This document shows, one piece after another, positions 23,827 to 31,880 of a DNA stretch of 37,500 nt. Made by a program: the position numbers and the translations under genes. Every line of letters starts with the position of its first letter. The first letter of the stretch is position 1. The DNA comes from Curtobacterium sp. MCBA15_008 (GTDB lineage: Bacteria; Actinomycetota; Actinomycetes; Actinomycetales; Microbacteriaceae), in NCBI RefSeq assembly GCF_001865065.1, contig NZ_MJGN01000026.1, forward strand, positions 1 to 37,500, written 5' to 3'. The notes under the pieces were generated by a model. The model worked only from the letters and a program-made list of their open reading frames with translations, did no database searches and was not told the origin of the DNA.

Positions 23827-25269
23827 GTGTCGAACGCGACCACGCAGCACGGCGAAGACCGTGCGTTCAAGGGGAAGGTCACGCTGTTCGCCATCGCGGC
23901 AGCGGTCGGCGGGTTCCTCTTCGGATTCGACTCGTCCGTCATCAACGGTGCGGTCGACGCCATCAAGGGGGAGTTCGACCTCTCCGAGGGCGCGAGCGGC
24001 TTCGCCGTCGCCTCGGCCCTGATCGGCTGTGCCTTCGGCGCCTACTTCGCCGGTCGGCTCGCTGACCGCTGGGGTCGCACCCGGGTGATGTTCTGGGCGG
24101 CGGTGCTCTTCTTCGTCTCCTCGATCGGGTCCGGCTTCGCGTTCGCCACGTGGGACTTCGTCCTGTGGCGCCTCATCGGCGGTCTCGGCATCGGCACCGC
24201 GTCGGTCATCGCCCCGGCCTACATCTCCGAGGTCTCCCCGAAGGCGATCCGTGGGCGGCTGGCCTCGTTCCAGCAGCTCGCGATCACGCTCGGTATCTTC
24301 GCCGCGCTGCTCTCCGACCAGTTCTTCGCGGTCACGGCGGGCAGCGCCTCCGCCGAGGTCTTCGGGCTGCCGGCCTGGCGCTGGATGTTCCTCGTCGGCG
24401 TGATCCCGTCGGTCGTCTACGGCATCCTGGCGATCACGCTGCCGGAGTCGCCGCGCTTCCTGCTCGCGAAGGGTCGAACCGACGACGCGCGTGAGGTGAT
24501 GACGAAGATCGTCCCGCGCGACACGGTGAACACCAACCTCGAGGAGATCCAGGACGGCATCAAGAAGGAGGCCAACGAGAAGAAGGGCTCCATCCGGGGC
24601 AACCGCTTCGGTCTCCAGCCCATCGTCTGGGTCGGCATCATCCTGGCCGTGCTGCAGCAGTTCGTCGGCATCAACGTGATCTTCTACTACTCGACGACGC
24701 TCTGGCAGGCCGTCGGGTTCAAGGAGAGCGATTCGTTCCTCATCTCGACGATCACCTCGGTCGTCAACGTGGCGGTCACCTTCATCGCGATCTTCCTGGT
24801 CGACAAGGTCGGTCGGAAGCCGCTCCTGGTTGCCGGTTCGGCGGGCATGTTCGTGTCGCTGACGATGGTCGCGATCGCGTTCTCGCAGTCCACCATCGTC
24901 GACGGTGCGCCGAGCCTGCCCGGCTCGTGGGGCGTCATCGCGCTGATCTTCGCGAACCTCTTCGTGGTGTCGTTCGGCGCCACCTGGGGTCCGCTCATGT
25001 GGGTCCTGCTCGGTGAGATGTTCCCGAACCGCATCCGTGCGACGGCGCTCGGCGTCGGCTCCGCGGCGAACTGGATCGCGAACTTCATCGTCACGATCTC
25101 GTTCCCGGTGCTCTCCGGCTTCAACCTCACGGTGACCTACGGCATCTACGCCCTGTTCGCCCTGCTGTCCCTGTTCTTCGTCATCGCGAAGATCCCGGAG
25201 ACGAAGGGTCGCTCCCTCGAGGAGATGGGCATCACCGCCGAGGGCGAGACCGTCAACGCCAAGTCCTGA
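23827..25269 (+). CDS. Sugar porter family MFS transporter
   Basis: Twelve-helix proton-coupled sugar importer of 480 aa, of the GlcP/XylE type. Signatures are GGFLFGFDSSVINGA in helix 1, GRLADRWGRTRV in loop 2-3, PESPRFLLAKGR before the central loop, GRKPLLVAGSAG in loop 8-9, and the C-terminal PETKGRSLEEMG. QQFVGINVIFYYS is the helix 7 sugar-binding signature. The GTG at 23827 has AGGAG just upstream. Substrate is probably a hexose or pentose, not determined from sequence. The upstream palindromes suggest local regulation. Confidence 0.93.
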   Translation: MSNATTQHGEDRAFKGKVTLFAIAAAVGGFLFGFDSSVINGAVDAIKGEFDLSEGASGFAVASALIGCAFGAYFAGRLADRWGRTRVMFWAAVLFFVSSIGSGFAFATWDFVLWRLIGGLGIGTASVIAPAYISEVSPKAIRGRLASFQQLAITLGIFAALLSDQFFAVTAGSASAEVFGLPAWRWMFLVGVIPSVVYGILAITLPESPRFLLAKGRTDDAREVMTKIVPRDTVNTNLEEIQDGIKKEANEKKGSIRGNRFGLQPIVWVGIILAVLQQFVGINVIFYYSTTLWQAVGFKESDSFLISTITSVVNVAVTFIAIFLVDKVGRKPLLVAGSAGMFVSLTMVAIAFSQSTIVDGAPSLPGSWGVIALIFANLFVVSFGATWGPLMWVLLGEMFPNRIRATALGVGSAANWIANFIVTISFPVLSGFNLTVTYGIYALFALLSLFFVIAKIPETKGRSLEEMGITAEGETVNAKS

Positions 25270-25284
25270 CACACCCAGATCACC

Positions 25285-25342
25285 GGACAGGAGGCCCGGA
25301 TCACGTGAGCCGATCGGCGCACGTGATCCGGGCCTCCCGTCT
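25285..25342. terminator. Long hairpin after the MFS gene, abutting the rpsB promoter
   Basis: GAGGCCCGGATCACGTG (25291-25307) pairs exactly with 25320-25336, and pairing extends to 25285/25342 with one mismatch. The loop contains CCGATCGG. The outer arm resembles the dispersed family (AGGAGGC/CTCCCGT). It would stop read-through from the transporter into rpsB. Confidence 0.8.
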
Positions 25343-25344
25343 GG

Positions 25345-25350
25345 TACGAT
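25345..25350 (+). promoter_or_regulatory. -10 hexamer of rpsB; start of a 225-nt leader
   Basis: TACGAT lies 3 bp past the hairpin arm; any -35 would be inside the hairpin. The leader to 25581 holds a small hairpin GCACAGC/GCTGTGC (25538-25554) and ends with AAGGAGG (25568-25574). It may mediate autoregulation. No gene is seen in 25270-25581. Confidence 0.45.
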
Positions 25351-25581
25351 CTCTCCAGCAGTGCGCTGATGCGCGCTGACTTCGCGTGTCCACAGGGTCA
25401 CCGACGGGGCACCCTCAACGGGGCGCCGTCACGGATCCGGCAACCGACCACCGGTCCCGCTCTCACGAGCGGGCGGTCGCGTGCCAGGGCACCAGGGATC
25501 ACGACCTCCGGTCGTGCTCGACACAACCGCAACAGGGGCACAGCAGCGCTGTGCGCCGAGAACACAGAAGGAGGACGGCAC

Positions 25582-26523
25582 ATGGCCGTCGTCACCATCC
25601 GCCAGCTGCTCGACAGCGGCGTCCACTTCGGACACCAGACCCGTCGGTGGAACCCGAAGGTGAAGCGCTTCATCCTCGCCGAGCGCTCGGGCATCCACAT
25701 CATCGACCTCCAGCAGTCGCTGGCCTTCATCGACCGTGCGTACGACTTCGTCAAGGAGACGGTCGCGCACGGCGGGACCATCCTCTTCGTGGGCACCAAG
25801 AAGCAGGCGCAGGGCTCCATCGCCGAGCAGGCGACCCGCGTCGGCCAGCCGTACGTCAACCAGCGTTGGCTCGGCGGTCTGCTCACGAACTTCCAGACGG
25901 TCTCCAAGCGCCTCGCGCGCATGAAGGAACTGGAAGAGATCGACTTCGACGACACGACGAAGGGCTTCACCAAGAAGGAGCTCCTCATCAAGAAGCGCGA
26001 GCTGGACAAGCTCCACAAGACCCTCGGTGGTATCCGCAACCTCACGCGGACCCCGAGCGCGCTCTGGATCGTCGACACCAAGAAGGAGCACCTCGCCGTC
26101 GACGAGGCGCAGAAGCTCGGTATCCCGATCATCGGGATCCTCGACACCAACTGCGACCCCGACGAGATCACCTACCCGATCCCGGGCAACGACGACGCGA
26201 TCCGCTCCGTCGGCCTCCTCACCCGCATCGTCGCCGACGCCGCGGCCGAGGGCCTGAAGACCCGCCACAACGGTGGCGACGACGAGGCAGCTGCCGAGCC
26301 GCTCGCCGAGTGGGAGCAGGAGCTCCTCGGTGGCGAGACCGCGACGCCGGCCGCCGACGCCGCACCCGAGGGTGAGACCGTCGAGGGCAGCACCGTCGAG
26401 GAGAACGACGCTGACGCGCAGGTCGCAGCGAAGGAGATCGGCGAGCCGATCCCCGACGAGGCGAAGAACGCGGAGCCCACGGCCGAGGCCGAGGCCGCAG
26501 CGGAGACCACCCCCGCCGAGTGA
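25582..26523 (+). CDS. rpsB: 30S ribosomal protein S2
   Basis: Small-subunit ribosomal protein of 313 aa. The conserved core includes [53 protein letters not shown] and [13 protein letters not shown]. The C-terminal 75 residues are an acidic, Ala/Glu-rich tail typical of high-GC actinobacteria. A strong AAGGAGG precedes the ATG. It is cotranscribed with tsf, subject to the hairpin between them. Confidence 0.98.
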   Translation: MAVVTIRQLLDSGVHFGHQTRRWNPKVKRFILAERSGIHIIDLQQSLAFIDRAYDFVKETVAHGGTILFVGTKKQAQGSIAEQATRVGQPYVNQRWLGGLLTNFQTVSKRLARMKELEEIDFDDTTKGFTKKELLIKKRELDKLHKTLGGIRNLTRTPSALWIVDTKKEHLAVDEAQKLGIPIIGILDTNCDPDEITYPIPGNDDAIRSVGLLTRIVADAAAEGLKTRHNGGDDEAAAEPLAEWEQELLGGETATPAADAAPEGETVEGSTVEENDADAQVAAKEIGEPIPDEAKNAEPTAEAEAAAETTPAE

Positions 26524-26529
26524 CCACCG

Positions 26530-26562
26530 GGGGCGCCGGGCCGATCGGCTCGGCGCCCCTTT
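26530..26562 (+). terminator. Hairpin between rpsB and tsf
   Basis: GGGGCGCCG (26530-26538) pairs with CGGCGCCCC (26551-26559), with GCCGATCGGC in the loop region and a short TTTCC after it. It probably sets rpsB/tsf ratios by partial termination. Confidence 0.7.
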
Positions 26563-26622
26563 CCTCTCTCTCGCGAACGCACAGTTCGCTACGAACGCTC
26601 AGTCCAGAAAGGACTCCAGTCA

Positions 26623-27450
26623 ATGGCCAACTACAGCCTTGCTGACGTGAAGAAGCTCCGTGAGGACCTCGGGGCCGGCATGATGGACGCCAAGAACGCC
26701 CTCGTCGAGGCCGACGGCGACTACGACAAGGCCGTCGAGCTCCTCCGCATCAAGGGCGCGAAGGCCGTCGCCAAGCGCGACGACCGCGCGACCTCCGAGG
26801 GTGTCGTCGTCGCGACGACCGAGAACGGTGCCGCCACCGTCGTCGAGCTCGCGAGCGAGACCGACTTCGTGGCGAAGAACGAGCGCTTCACCTCGCTCGC
26901 CGACAAGGTCGTCGCCGCGGTCGCCGCCGCCGGTGCCGCCGACGTCGCAGCCGGCAACGCCGCGCCGCTCGACGGCAAGACCGTCGCCGAGGTCATCGAC
27001 GAGAACGCCGCCGCGCTCGGCGAGAAGCTCGAGCTCCGCACGGTCACCCGTGTCGAGGGCGAGAACTTCGAGGTCTACCTGCACAAGACCAGCCAGGACC
27101 TCCCGCCGCAGATCGCCGTCGTCATCGCCTACTCGGGCTCCGACGCCGCCGAGGCGCGCTCGATCGCGCAGCACGTCGCGTTCGCGAACCCGACGTACCT
27201 CACCCGCGACGAGATCCCGACCGAGGCCATCGAGAAGGAGCGCGCGACCGTCGAGGCGATCACGCGCGAGGAGGGCAAGCCCGAGGCCGCCCTGCCGAAG
27301 ATCGTCGAGGGTCGCCTCAACGCGTACCGCAAGCAGGTCGCGCTCCTCGAGCAGGACTACGCGAAGGACAACAAGATCTCCGTCGCGAAGGCCGCCGAGA
27401 ACGCCGGCATCACGATCCAGGGCTTCGCCCGCGTCAAGGTCGGCGCGTAA
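26623..27450 (+). CDS. tsf: Elongation factor Ts
   Basis: Guanine nucleotide exchange factor for EF-Tu. The 275-aa product has the N-terminal UBA-like domain (LADVKKLREDLGAGMMDAK), the exchange motif ETDFVAKNERF (about 79-89), the dimerisation domain, and the C-terminal LLEQDYAKDNKISVAK. AAAGGA lies 9 nt before the ATG. Length is normal. Confidence 0.98.
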   Translation: MANYSLADVKKLREDLGAGMMDAKNALVEADGDYDKAVELLRIKGAKAVAKRDDRATSEGVVVATTENGAATVVELASETDFVAKNERFTSLADKVVAAVAAAGAADVAAGNAAPLDGKTVAEVIDENAAALGEKLELRTVTRVEGENFEVYLHKTSQDLPPQIAVVIAYSGSDAAEARSIAQHVAFANPTYLTRDEIPTEAIEKERATVEAITREEGKPEAALPKIVEGRLNAYRKQVALLEQDYAKDNKISVAKAAENAGITIQGFARVKVGA

Positions 27451-27460
27451 CGAACCCGTG

Positions 27461-27497
27461 ACGGGGTCAGGAACCAATCGGTTCCTGACCCCGTTTT
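27461..27497 (+). terminator. Rho-independent terminator of rpsB-tsf
   Basis: ACGGGGTCAGGAACC (27461-27475) pairs exactly with GGTTCCTGACCCCGT (27480-27494) around a 4-nt loop, followed by TTTT. It sits 10 bp after the tsf stop. Confidence 0.95.
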
Positions 27498-27519
27498 CGC
27501 GCCCCGGTCGGGCCGCGAG

Positions 27520-27525
27520 TAGATT
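27520..27525 (+). promoter_or_regulatory. -10 hexamer of pyrH
   Basis: TAGATT lies 33 bp before the pyrH ATG, giving a short leader with GGAG at 27552-27555. Confidence 0.5.
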
Positions 27526-27558
27526 CCCACGAGACATCCGACGAAGGGCCTGGAGCAC

Positions 27559-28278
27559 ATGACGAACGAGAAGACCGGCCGCCGCCGAGTCCTGCTGAAG
27601 CTGTCGGGAGAGGCGTTCGGCGCCGGCTCGCTCGGGGTGAACCCGGACGTGATCAGCACCATCGCGAAGGAGATCGCGGCCGCCGCACAGGACGTCGAGG
27701 TCGCGATCGTGGTCGGCGGAGGCAACTTCTTCCGCGGCGCGGAGCTCTCGCAGCGCGGCATGGACCGTGGCCGCGCGGACTACATGGGGATGCTCGGCAC
27801 GGTGATGAACGCCCTCGCCCTGCAGGACTTCCTCGAGCAGGCCGGTGCCGCCACGCGCGTGCAGTCGGCGATCAGCATGACCCAGGTGGCGGAGCCCTAC
27901 ATCCCGCGGCGTGCCGAGCGGCACCTCGAGAAGGGCCGCATCGTGATCTTCGGTGCGGGCGCGGGCCTGCCGTACTTCTCCACCGACACCGTCGCGGCCC
28001 AGCGCGCGCTCGAGATCGACGCGCAGGAGGTCCTCGTCGCGAAGAACGGCGTCGACGGCGTCTACACGGCGGACCCGAAGAAGGACGCCACCGCCGAGAA
28101 GCTGCACCACGTCACGTACCAGGACGCCCTGCTCAAGGGGCTCAAGGTGGTCGACGCGACGGCCTTCTCGCTCTGCATGGACAACGGCATGCCGATGCAC
28201 GTCTTCGGCATGGAGGGCGACGGCAACGTCGCGGCGGCGATCCGGGGCGAGCGCATCGGCACCGTGGTCAGCAACTGA
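27559..28278 (+). CDS. pyrH: UMP kinase
   Basis: Phosphorylates UMP to UDP in pyrimidine nucleotide synthesis; amino-acid-kinase fold. The 239-aa product has [12 protein letters not shown] (9-20), [10 protein letters not shown] (about 52-61), the [18 protein letters not shown] region, [26 protein letters not shown] and a C-terminal DNGMPMHVF. It has its own promoter after the tsf terminator and is followed by frr. Confidence 0.98.
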   Translation: MTNEKTGRRRVLLKLSGEAFGAGSLGVNPDVISTIAKEIAAAAQDVEVAIVVGGGNFFRGAELSQRGMDRGRADYMGMLGTVMNALALQDFLEQAGAATRVQSAISMTQVAEPYIPRRAERHLEKGRIVIFGAGAGLPYFSTDTVAAQRALEIDAQEVLVAKNGVDGVYTADPKKDATAEKLHHVTYQDALLKGLKVVDATAFSLCMDNGMPMHVFGMEGDGNVAAAIRGERIGTVVSN

Positions 28279-28292
28279 CCCCCGCCGCTGAC

Positions 28293-28298
28293 TAGACT
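28293..28298 (+). promoter_or_regulatory. Possible -10 hexamer of frr
   Basis: TAGACT in the 47-bp gap between pyrH and frr, 27 bp before the frr GTG, which has AAGGAG at 28313-28318. It would allow frr expression independent of pyrH. Confidence 0.4.
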
Positions 28299-28325
28299 CG
28301 ACGCCAGTACCGAAGGAGAACCACC

Positions 28326-28880
28326 GTGATCAGTGATGTCCTGACCGAAGCCACCGAGAAGATGGCGAAGGCGGTCGAGGTCGCCAAGGACGACTTCTCG
28401 ACCGTCCGAACCGGCCGCATCAACGCCGCGCTCTTCCAGAAGATCCCGGTCGAGTACTACGGCACGCCGACCCCGCTCGCCCAGCTCGCGTCGCTGCAGA
28501 CGCCCGAGGCCCGCACGCTCATCGTGACGCCGTACGACAAGTCGGCGCTCAAGGAGATCGAGCGCTCGATCGCGACGTTCCCGAACCTCGGCGCCAGCCC
28601 GTCGAACGACGGCGAGATCGTGCGCGTCACGATCCCGGAGCTCACGCAGGACCGCCGCAAGGAGTTCGTCAAGCTCGTGCGGAGCAAGGGCGAGGACCAC
28701 AAGGTCGTCATCCGCAACATCCGCCGCCGCGCCAAGGACGACCTCGACGCGCTGAAGGGTGAGATCTCCGACGACGAGATCTCGCGTGGCGACAAGGACC
28801 TCGAGGCCCTGACGAAGAAGCACGTCGATCAGATCGACGACGCGCTGAAGAAGAAGGAAGCCGAACTCCTCGAGGTCTGA
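28326..28880 (+). CDS. frr: Ribosome recycling factor
   Basis: Splits post-termination ribosomes with EF-G. The 184-aa product has the family pattern [20 protein letters not shown], quoted as [11 protein letters not shown] and [10 protein letters not shown], then [18 protein letters not shown] and [17 protein letters not shown] [16 protein letters not shown], ending in a helical [10 protein letters not shown]. The GTG start has AAGGAG 7 nt upstream. The stop overlaps the cdsA start by one base (TGATG). Confidence 0.97.
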   Translation: MISDVLTEATEKMAKAVEVAKDDFSTVRTGRINAALFQKIPVEYYGTPTPLAQLASLQTPEARTLIVTPYDKSALKEIERSIATFPNLGASPSNDGEIVRVTIPELTQDRRKEFVKLVRSKGEDHKVVIRNIRRRAKDDLDALKGEISDDEISRGDKDLEALTKKHVDQIDDALKKKEAELLEV

Positions 28881-29875
28881 TGCCCCGTCCAGACCAGGGC
28901 GGCGATGACCGCCCCACAGCACAGAAGCGTTCCGCCAAGGGGCTGCGCCAGGACTTCGATGCGCGGGCACGAGCTGCCCGCACGGACTTCGAGGCGCAGC
29001 TCCGGCAGCGGAAGGCCGACTTCGGCGCCCGCAACGAGGCGCTGACGGCGCGCACGGGCCGCAACCTGCCGGCGGCGATCGGCATCGCGCTGGCGTTCGC
29101 CGTGGTGATGCTCGGGTCGCTCCTCATCTGGCCCCCGTCGTTCATGGTCGTCGCGGCGCTCCTGCTCGGCGTCGGCGTGTACGAGCTCGCGAGCGCGATG
29201 CGGTTCGCCGGGCGTGACGTGCCGCGCATCCCGAGCGTGCTCGTGGCGGTGGGCATCGTGCCGGCGGCGTTCCTCGGCGGACAGATCCCGGCGCTCTTCA
29301 CGCTCCTCGGCGGCATCGTCTTCATCAGCCTGTGGCGACTCGTCGAGGTCGCGTTCACCCGGCCGAAGCCGCCGGCGGGCAACGTCTTCCGCGACCTGAC
29401 GAACGGGCTGTTCGTCCAGGCGTACATCACGCTCCTCGGCGCCTGCGTGGTCCTGCTCTCGGCGCAGCCGGACGGTCCGCTCTGGGTGATCGCGTTCATC
29501 GTGGTCGTCGTGGCCGTCGACACCGGTGCGTACGCCACGGGGCTCAACCTCGGCAAGCACCCGATGGCGCCCCGGATCAGTCCGAAGAAGACCTGGGAGG
29601 GCTTCGCCGGTTCCGTCGCCGCGAGCATCCTCGTCGGCATCATCGTCACGTGGCTGATGCTCGGCCTGCCCTGGTGGACGGGCGTCATCCTCGGTGTGCT
29701 CATCTCCGGCTCGGCGACGCTCGGCGACCTGACCGAGTCGATGATCAAGCGCGACCTCGGCATCAAGGACATCTCGTCTTTCCTGCCCGGGCACGGCGGT
29801 CTGCTCGACCGGATCGACAGCATCCTGCCGTCTGCCGCGGTCGCCTACGTGGTGTACCTCATCGTCAACCACTGA
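28880..29875 (+). CDS. cdsA: Phosphatidate cytidylyltransferase
   Basis: Makes CDP-diacylglycerol, the precursor of phosphatidylglycerol and other phospholipids, in the membrane. The 331-aa protein has a charged cytoplasmic N-terminus of about 60 residues (RQDFDARARAARTDFEAQL), then about eight membrane helices, and the CdsA signature SATLGDLTESMIKRDLGIKD followed by SSFLPGHGGLLDRIDS near the C-terminus. The signature also contains the conserved SPKKTWEGF. It is coupled to frr by a TGATG overlap. Confidence 0.95.
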   Translation: MPRPDQGGDDRPTAQKRSAKGLRQDFDARARAARTDFEAQLRQRKADFGARNEALTARTGRNLPAAIGIALAFAVVMLGSLLIWPPSFMVVAALLLGVGVYELASAMRFAGRDVPRIPSVLVAVGIVPAAFLGGQIPALFTLLGGIVFISLWRLVEVAFTRPKPPAGNVFRDLTNGLFVQAYITLLGACVVLLSAQPDGPLWVIAFIVVVVAVDTGAYATGLNLGKHPMAPRISPKKTWEGFAGSVAASILVGIIVTWLMLGLPWWTGVILGVLISGSATLGDLTESMIKRDLGIKDISSFLPGHGGLLDRIDSILPSAAVAYVVYLIVNH

Positions 29876-29928
29876 CCGGCTGAACGACCTGCACCGCGCG
29901 TCCAGGTCACACCCGGGTCCGGTCCTGG

Positions 29929-29934
29929 CAGAAT
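29929..29934 (+). promoter_or_regulatory. -10 hexamer of the DivIVA-repeat gene
   Basis: CAGAAT ends 6 nt before the GTG at 29941; no Shine-Dalgarno. Probably leaderless. Confidence 0.5.
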
Positions 29935-29940
29935 GTCGCC

Positions 29941-30489
29941 GTGGCCACCACCTTCCCGAACGCAGACCGCTCCGCCCTCGGATACGACGTCGACGAGGTC
30001 GAGCGTTTCCTCGAGGACGCGCGTCGTGCCTACACGGCGAACGACAGTGCCCCCGGGATCGAGGCGGCGAAGATCCGCGCCACTGCGTTCTCGATGCGCA
30101 AGGGCGGGTACTCGACCGCACACGTCGACGCCGCCCTCGAGCGCCTCGAGGACGCCTTCGCCGCCCGGGAGCGCGAGCGTGAGATCGCCGACATCGGACA
30201 GAAGGCCTGGTACGCCGAGGCCCGTGCGAAGGCCTCCGACGTCGTCGCCCGCCTGGAGCGTCCGGACGGCCAGCGCTTCAGCCGCGTGAGCTTCCTCGGG
30301 ACCGGCTACCACCCGAAGGACGTCGACGCGTTCGCGAAGCGGCTCGGGGGCTACTTCAAGGAGGGCAAGCCCCTCAGCCTGACCGAGGTCCGCTCGATCG
30401 TCTTCCGTCCGAAGCACGGTGGCTACCGCGAGGCGCAGGTCGACGCACTGCTCGACGCCGTCGTCGAGGTCATGCTCGCCGTCCGCTGA
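29941..30489 (+). CDS. DivIVA-domain repeat protein
   Basis: A 182-aa protein with four copies of the short DivIVA-type motif F-x(3-9)-GY-x(4)-V-D/E-x(2)-hydrophobic: GYDVDEVERFL (14-24), GGYSTAHVDAAL (55-66), GYHPKDVDAFA (122-132) and GGYREAQVDALL (160-171). The first and second are 42 residues apart and the third and fourth 39, suggesting an internal duplication. A charged helical stretch (72-107) separates the pairs. DivIVA domains bind curved membrane and mark poles and septa in actinobacteria; unlike Wag31 this protein lacks a long coiled coil. Specific function unknown. The GTG start is set by the adjacent -10 hexamer. Confidence 0.85.
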   Translation: MATTFPNADRSALGYDVDEVERFLEDARRAYTANDSAPGIEAAKIRATAFSMRKGGYSTAHVDAALERLEDAFAAREREREIADIGQKAWYAEARAKASDVVARLERPDGQRFSRVSFLGTGYHPKDVDAFAKRLGGYFKEGKPLSLTEVRSIVFRPKHGGYREAQVDALLDAVVEVMLAVR

Positions 30490-30533
30490 CGACGCGCTGG
30501 TCACGGATGCTTCGCTTTCCGTGATCGTTCCGT

Positions 30534-30539
30534 TATCCT
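30534..30539 (+). promoter_or_regulatory. -10 hexamer of the transglycosylase gene
   Basis: TATCCT ends 10 nt before the ATG at 30550, in a locally AT-richer stretch (CTTTCCGTGATCGTTCCG). Probably leaderless or nearly so. Confidence 0.5.
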
Positions 30540-30549
30540 GATCGAACTC

Positions 30550-31542
30550 ATGGGCAGGCACACGGCAGACATCAGCTCCGACCGCGACACCAACGAGCAC
30601 CTCGGCCTCACGGCCGCCGGTGAGCGCCGCGCGGCACTGAACCGAACCCGCACGGCGGAGAACTCGGTCCTCCCGGCGAACCCGCAGGTCGCGACGGCAT
30701 CCGTGCCGACCGCCCCGGTGAGCGCCCCGAAACCGTTCAGCGCGCCGAAGTCGGTCGCTGCCGAGCGCGTGTCCGACACGCCGCTCGTCGCCGCCGCAGC
30801 GCGTGCCGCCACCCCGTCGGACCCGCGCATCGTCAAGCAGCGTCGCGCCCGAGCGATCACGGCGCCGTCCAAGCCGACCGCGATCCGTGGCGTGAACACG
30901 TTCATGCGCAAGCGCGCGACGATCCCGGCACTGTCCTTCTTCGCCGTGTTCGGGTTCGTGGGCGGGTCGCTCTTCAACCCGATGCAGCCCGACGTCGCGC
31001 AGGCAGCGGTCTCCGCACCCGTGCTCGTCAAGGCCCCGGCCGAGCCGCAGCAGTACACCGCGCACGGCACCTACGCTGCGTTCGACGTCACCCGCGACGC
31101 GTACGGCGTGACCGTGCCGAAGCCGAAGGTCGTCGAGAAGCCCAAGGTCGAGGCGACCACCGACGCCGACACCGACGACGCCACCGCCGACAAGCCGGTC
31201 AGCGCGGCGAACACGCTCGCAGCGACCGCCGCGACGCCCGACCCGGGCAGCGCGCAGGCGATCGCACAGCAGCTCGTGACGGCCCGCGGCTGGGGCGCCG
31301 ACCAGTACAACTGCCTCGTCTCCCTCTGGAACAAGGAGTCCGGCTGGCGCGTCAACGCCTACAACCCGAGCGGCGCGTACGGCATCCCGCAGGCCCTGCC
31401 GGGCAGCAAGATGGCCACGGCCGGGGCCGACTGGCAGACGAACCCCGCGACGCAGATCACCTGGGGGCTCAACTACATCTCGGGTGTCTACGGCACGCCG
31501 TGCGGCGCCTGGGCTCACAGCGTCGCCAACAACTGGTACTGA
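30550..31542 (+). CDS. Membrane-anchored lytic-transglycosylase-like protein
   Basis: A 330-aa protein with a long basic, Ala/Pro-rich cytoplasmic N-terminus (1-120), one membrane helix (about 123-143), a Pro/Lys/Val-rich and acidic periplasmic linker, and a C-terminal SLT-like domain (about 235-330). The likely catalytic Glu is E263 in LWNKESGW, followed by NAYNPSGAYGIPQALPG, ITWGLNYI and the last residues AHSVANNWY. Such domains cleave peptidoglycan glycan strands. A long cytoplasmic tail before the anchor is unusual for a transglycosylase and may bind intracellular partners; the DivIVA-repeat gene next door is a candidate. Confidence 0.88.
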   Translation: MGRHTADISSDRDTNEHLGLTAAGERRAALNRTRTAENSVLPANPQVATASVPTAPVSAPKPFSAPKSVAAERVSDTPLVAAAARAATPSDPRIVKQRRARAITAPSKPTAIRGVNTFMRKRATIPALSFFAVFGFVGGSLFNPMQPDVAQAAVSAPVLVKAPAEPQQYTAHGTYAAFDVTRDAYGVTVPKPKVVEKPKVEATTDADTDDATADKPVSAANTLAATAATPDPGSAQAIAQQLVTARGWGADQYNCLVSLWNKESGWRVNAYNPSGAYGIPQALPGSKMATAGADWQTNPATQITWGLNYISGVYGTPCGAWAHSVANNWY

Positions 31543-31554
31543 TCGGCACGTCGG

Positions 31555-31860
31555 GTGCCGCGCAGCAACCGGCCGCGGCGACCCCGTGGCCGCGTCTTCG
31601 GTCCTGAGGAGGAGTCGGCTGGTCTCGACCGGCTGATGAGCTCGTGGAAGCGCACCGAGGTCCGTCGCGGGCGCGAGTACCTGGTGCAGCCGATCTCGGC
31701 AGCCTCGGCGCAGAAGGAGTACGTCTGCCCGGGCTGCGGGGGAACGGTGCTGCCCGGGGTCGCGCACGTCGTCGTCTGGCGTGCGGACGGAGTCCTGGGC
31801 GACGAAGCCGACCTGGCGTCCCGCCGCCACTGGCACAACCACTGCTGGAGCATCGCATGA
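31555..31860 (+). CDS. Small zinc-ribbon-like protein, function unknown
   Basis: A 101-aa basic protein sometimes annotated in actinobacteria as an ATP/GTP-binding protein, though I see no P-loop. The N-terminus is Arg/Pro-rich (MPRSNRPRRPRGRVFG). A likely metal site is C58 and C61 (VCPGCGG) with H92, H94, H96 and C97 (RHWHNHCW). The GTG at 31555 lies 12 nt after the transglycosylase stop and has only weak ribosome-site sequence. Its stop overlaps the ATG of a 7-codon frame leading to the hydrolase gene. Confidence 0.75.
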   Translation: MPRSNRPRRPRGRVFGPEEESAGLDRLMSSWKRTEVRRGREYLVQPISAASAQKEYVCPGCGGTVLPGVAHVVVWRADGVLGDEADLASRRHWHNHCWSIA

Positions 31861-31880
31861 CCCCCGAGACGACCGCGTGA
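31857..31880 (+). CDS. Seven-codon linking ORF (MTPETTA)
   Basis: ATG at 31857 overlaps the stop of the zinc-ribbon gene (ATGA). Its own TGA at 31878-31880 overlaps the GTG start of the hydrolase (GTGA). The peptide is too short to have a predictable function, but the two overlaps could pass a ribosome from one gene to the next. Chance occurrence is possible. Confidence 0.35.
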   Translation: MTPETTA

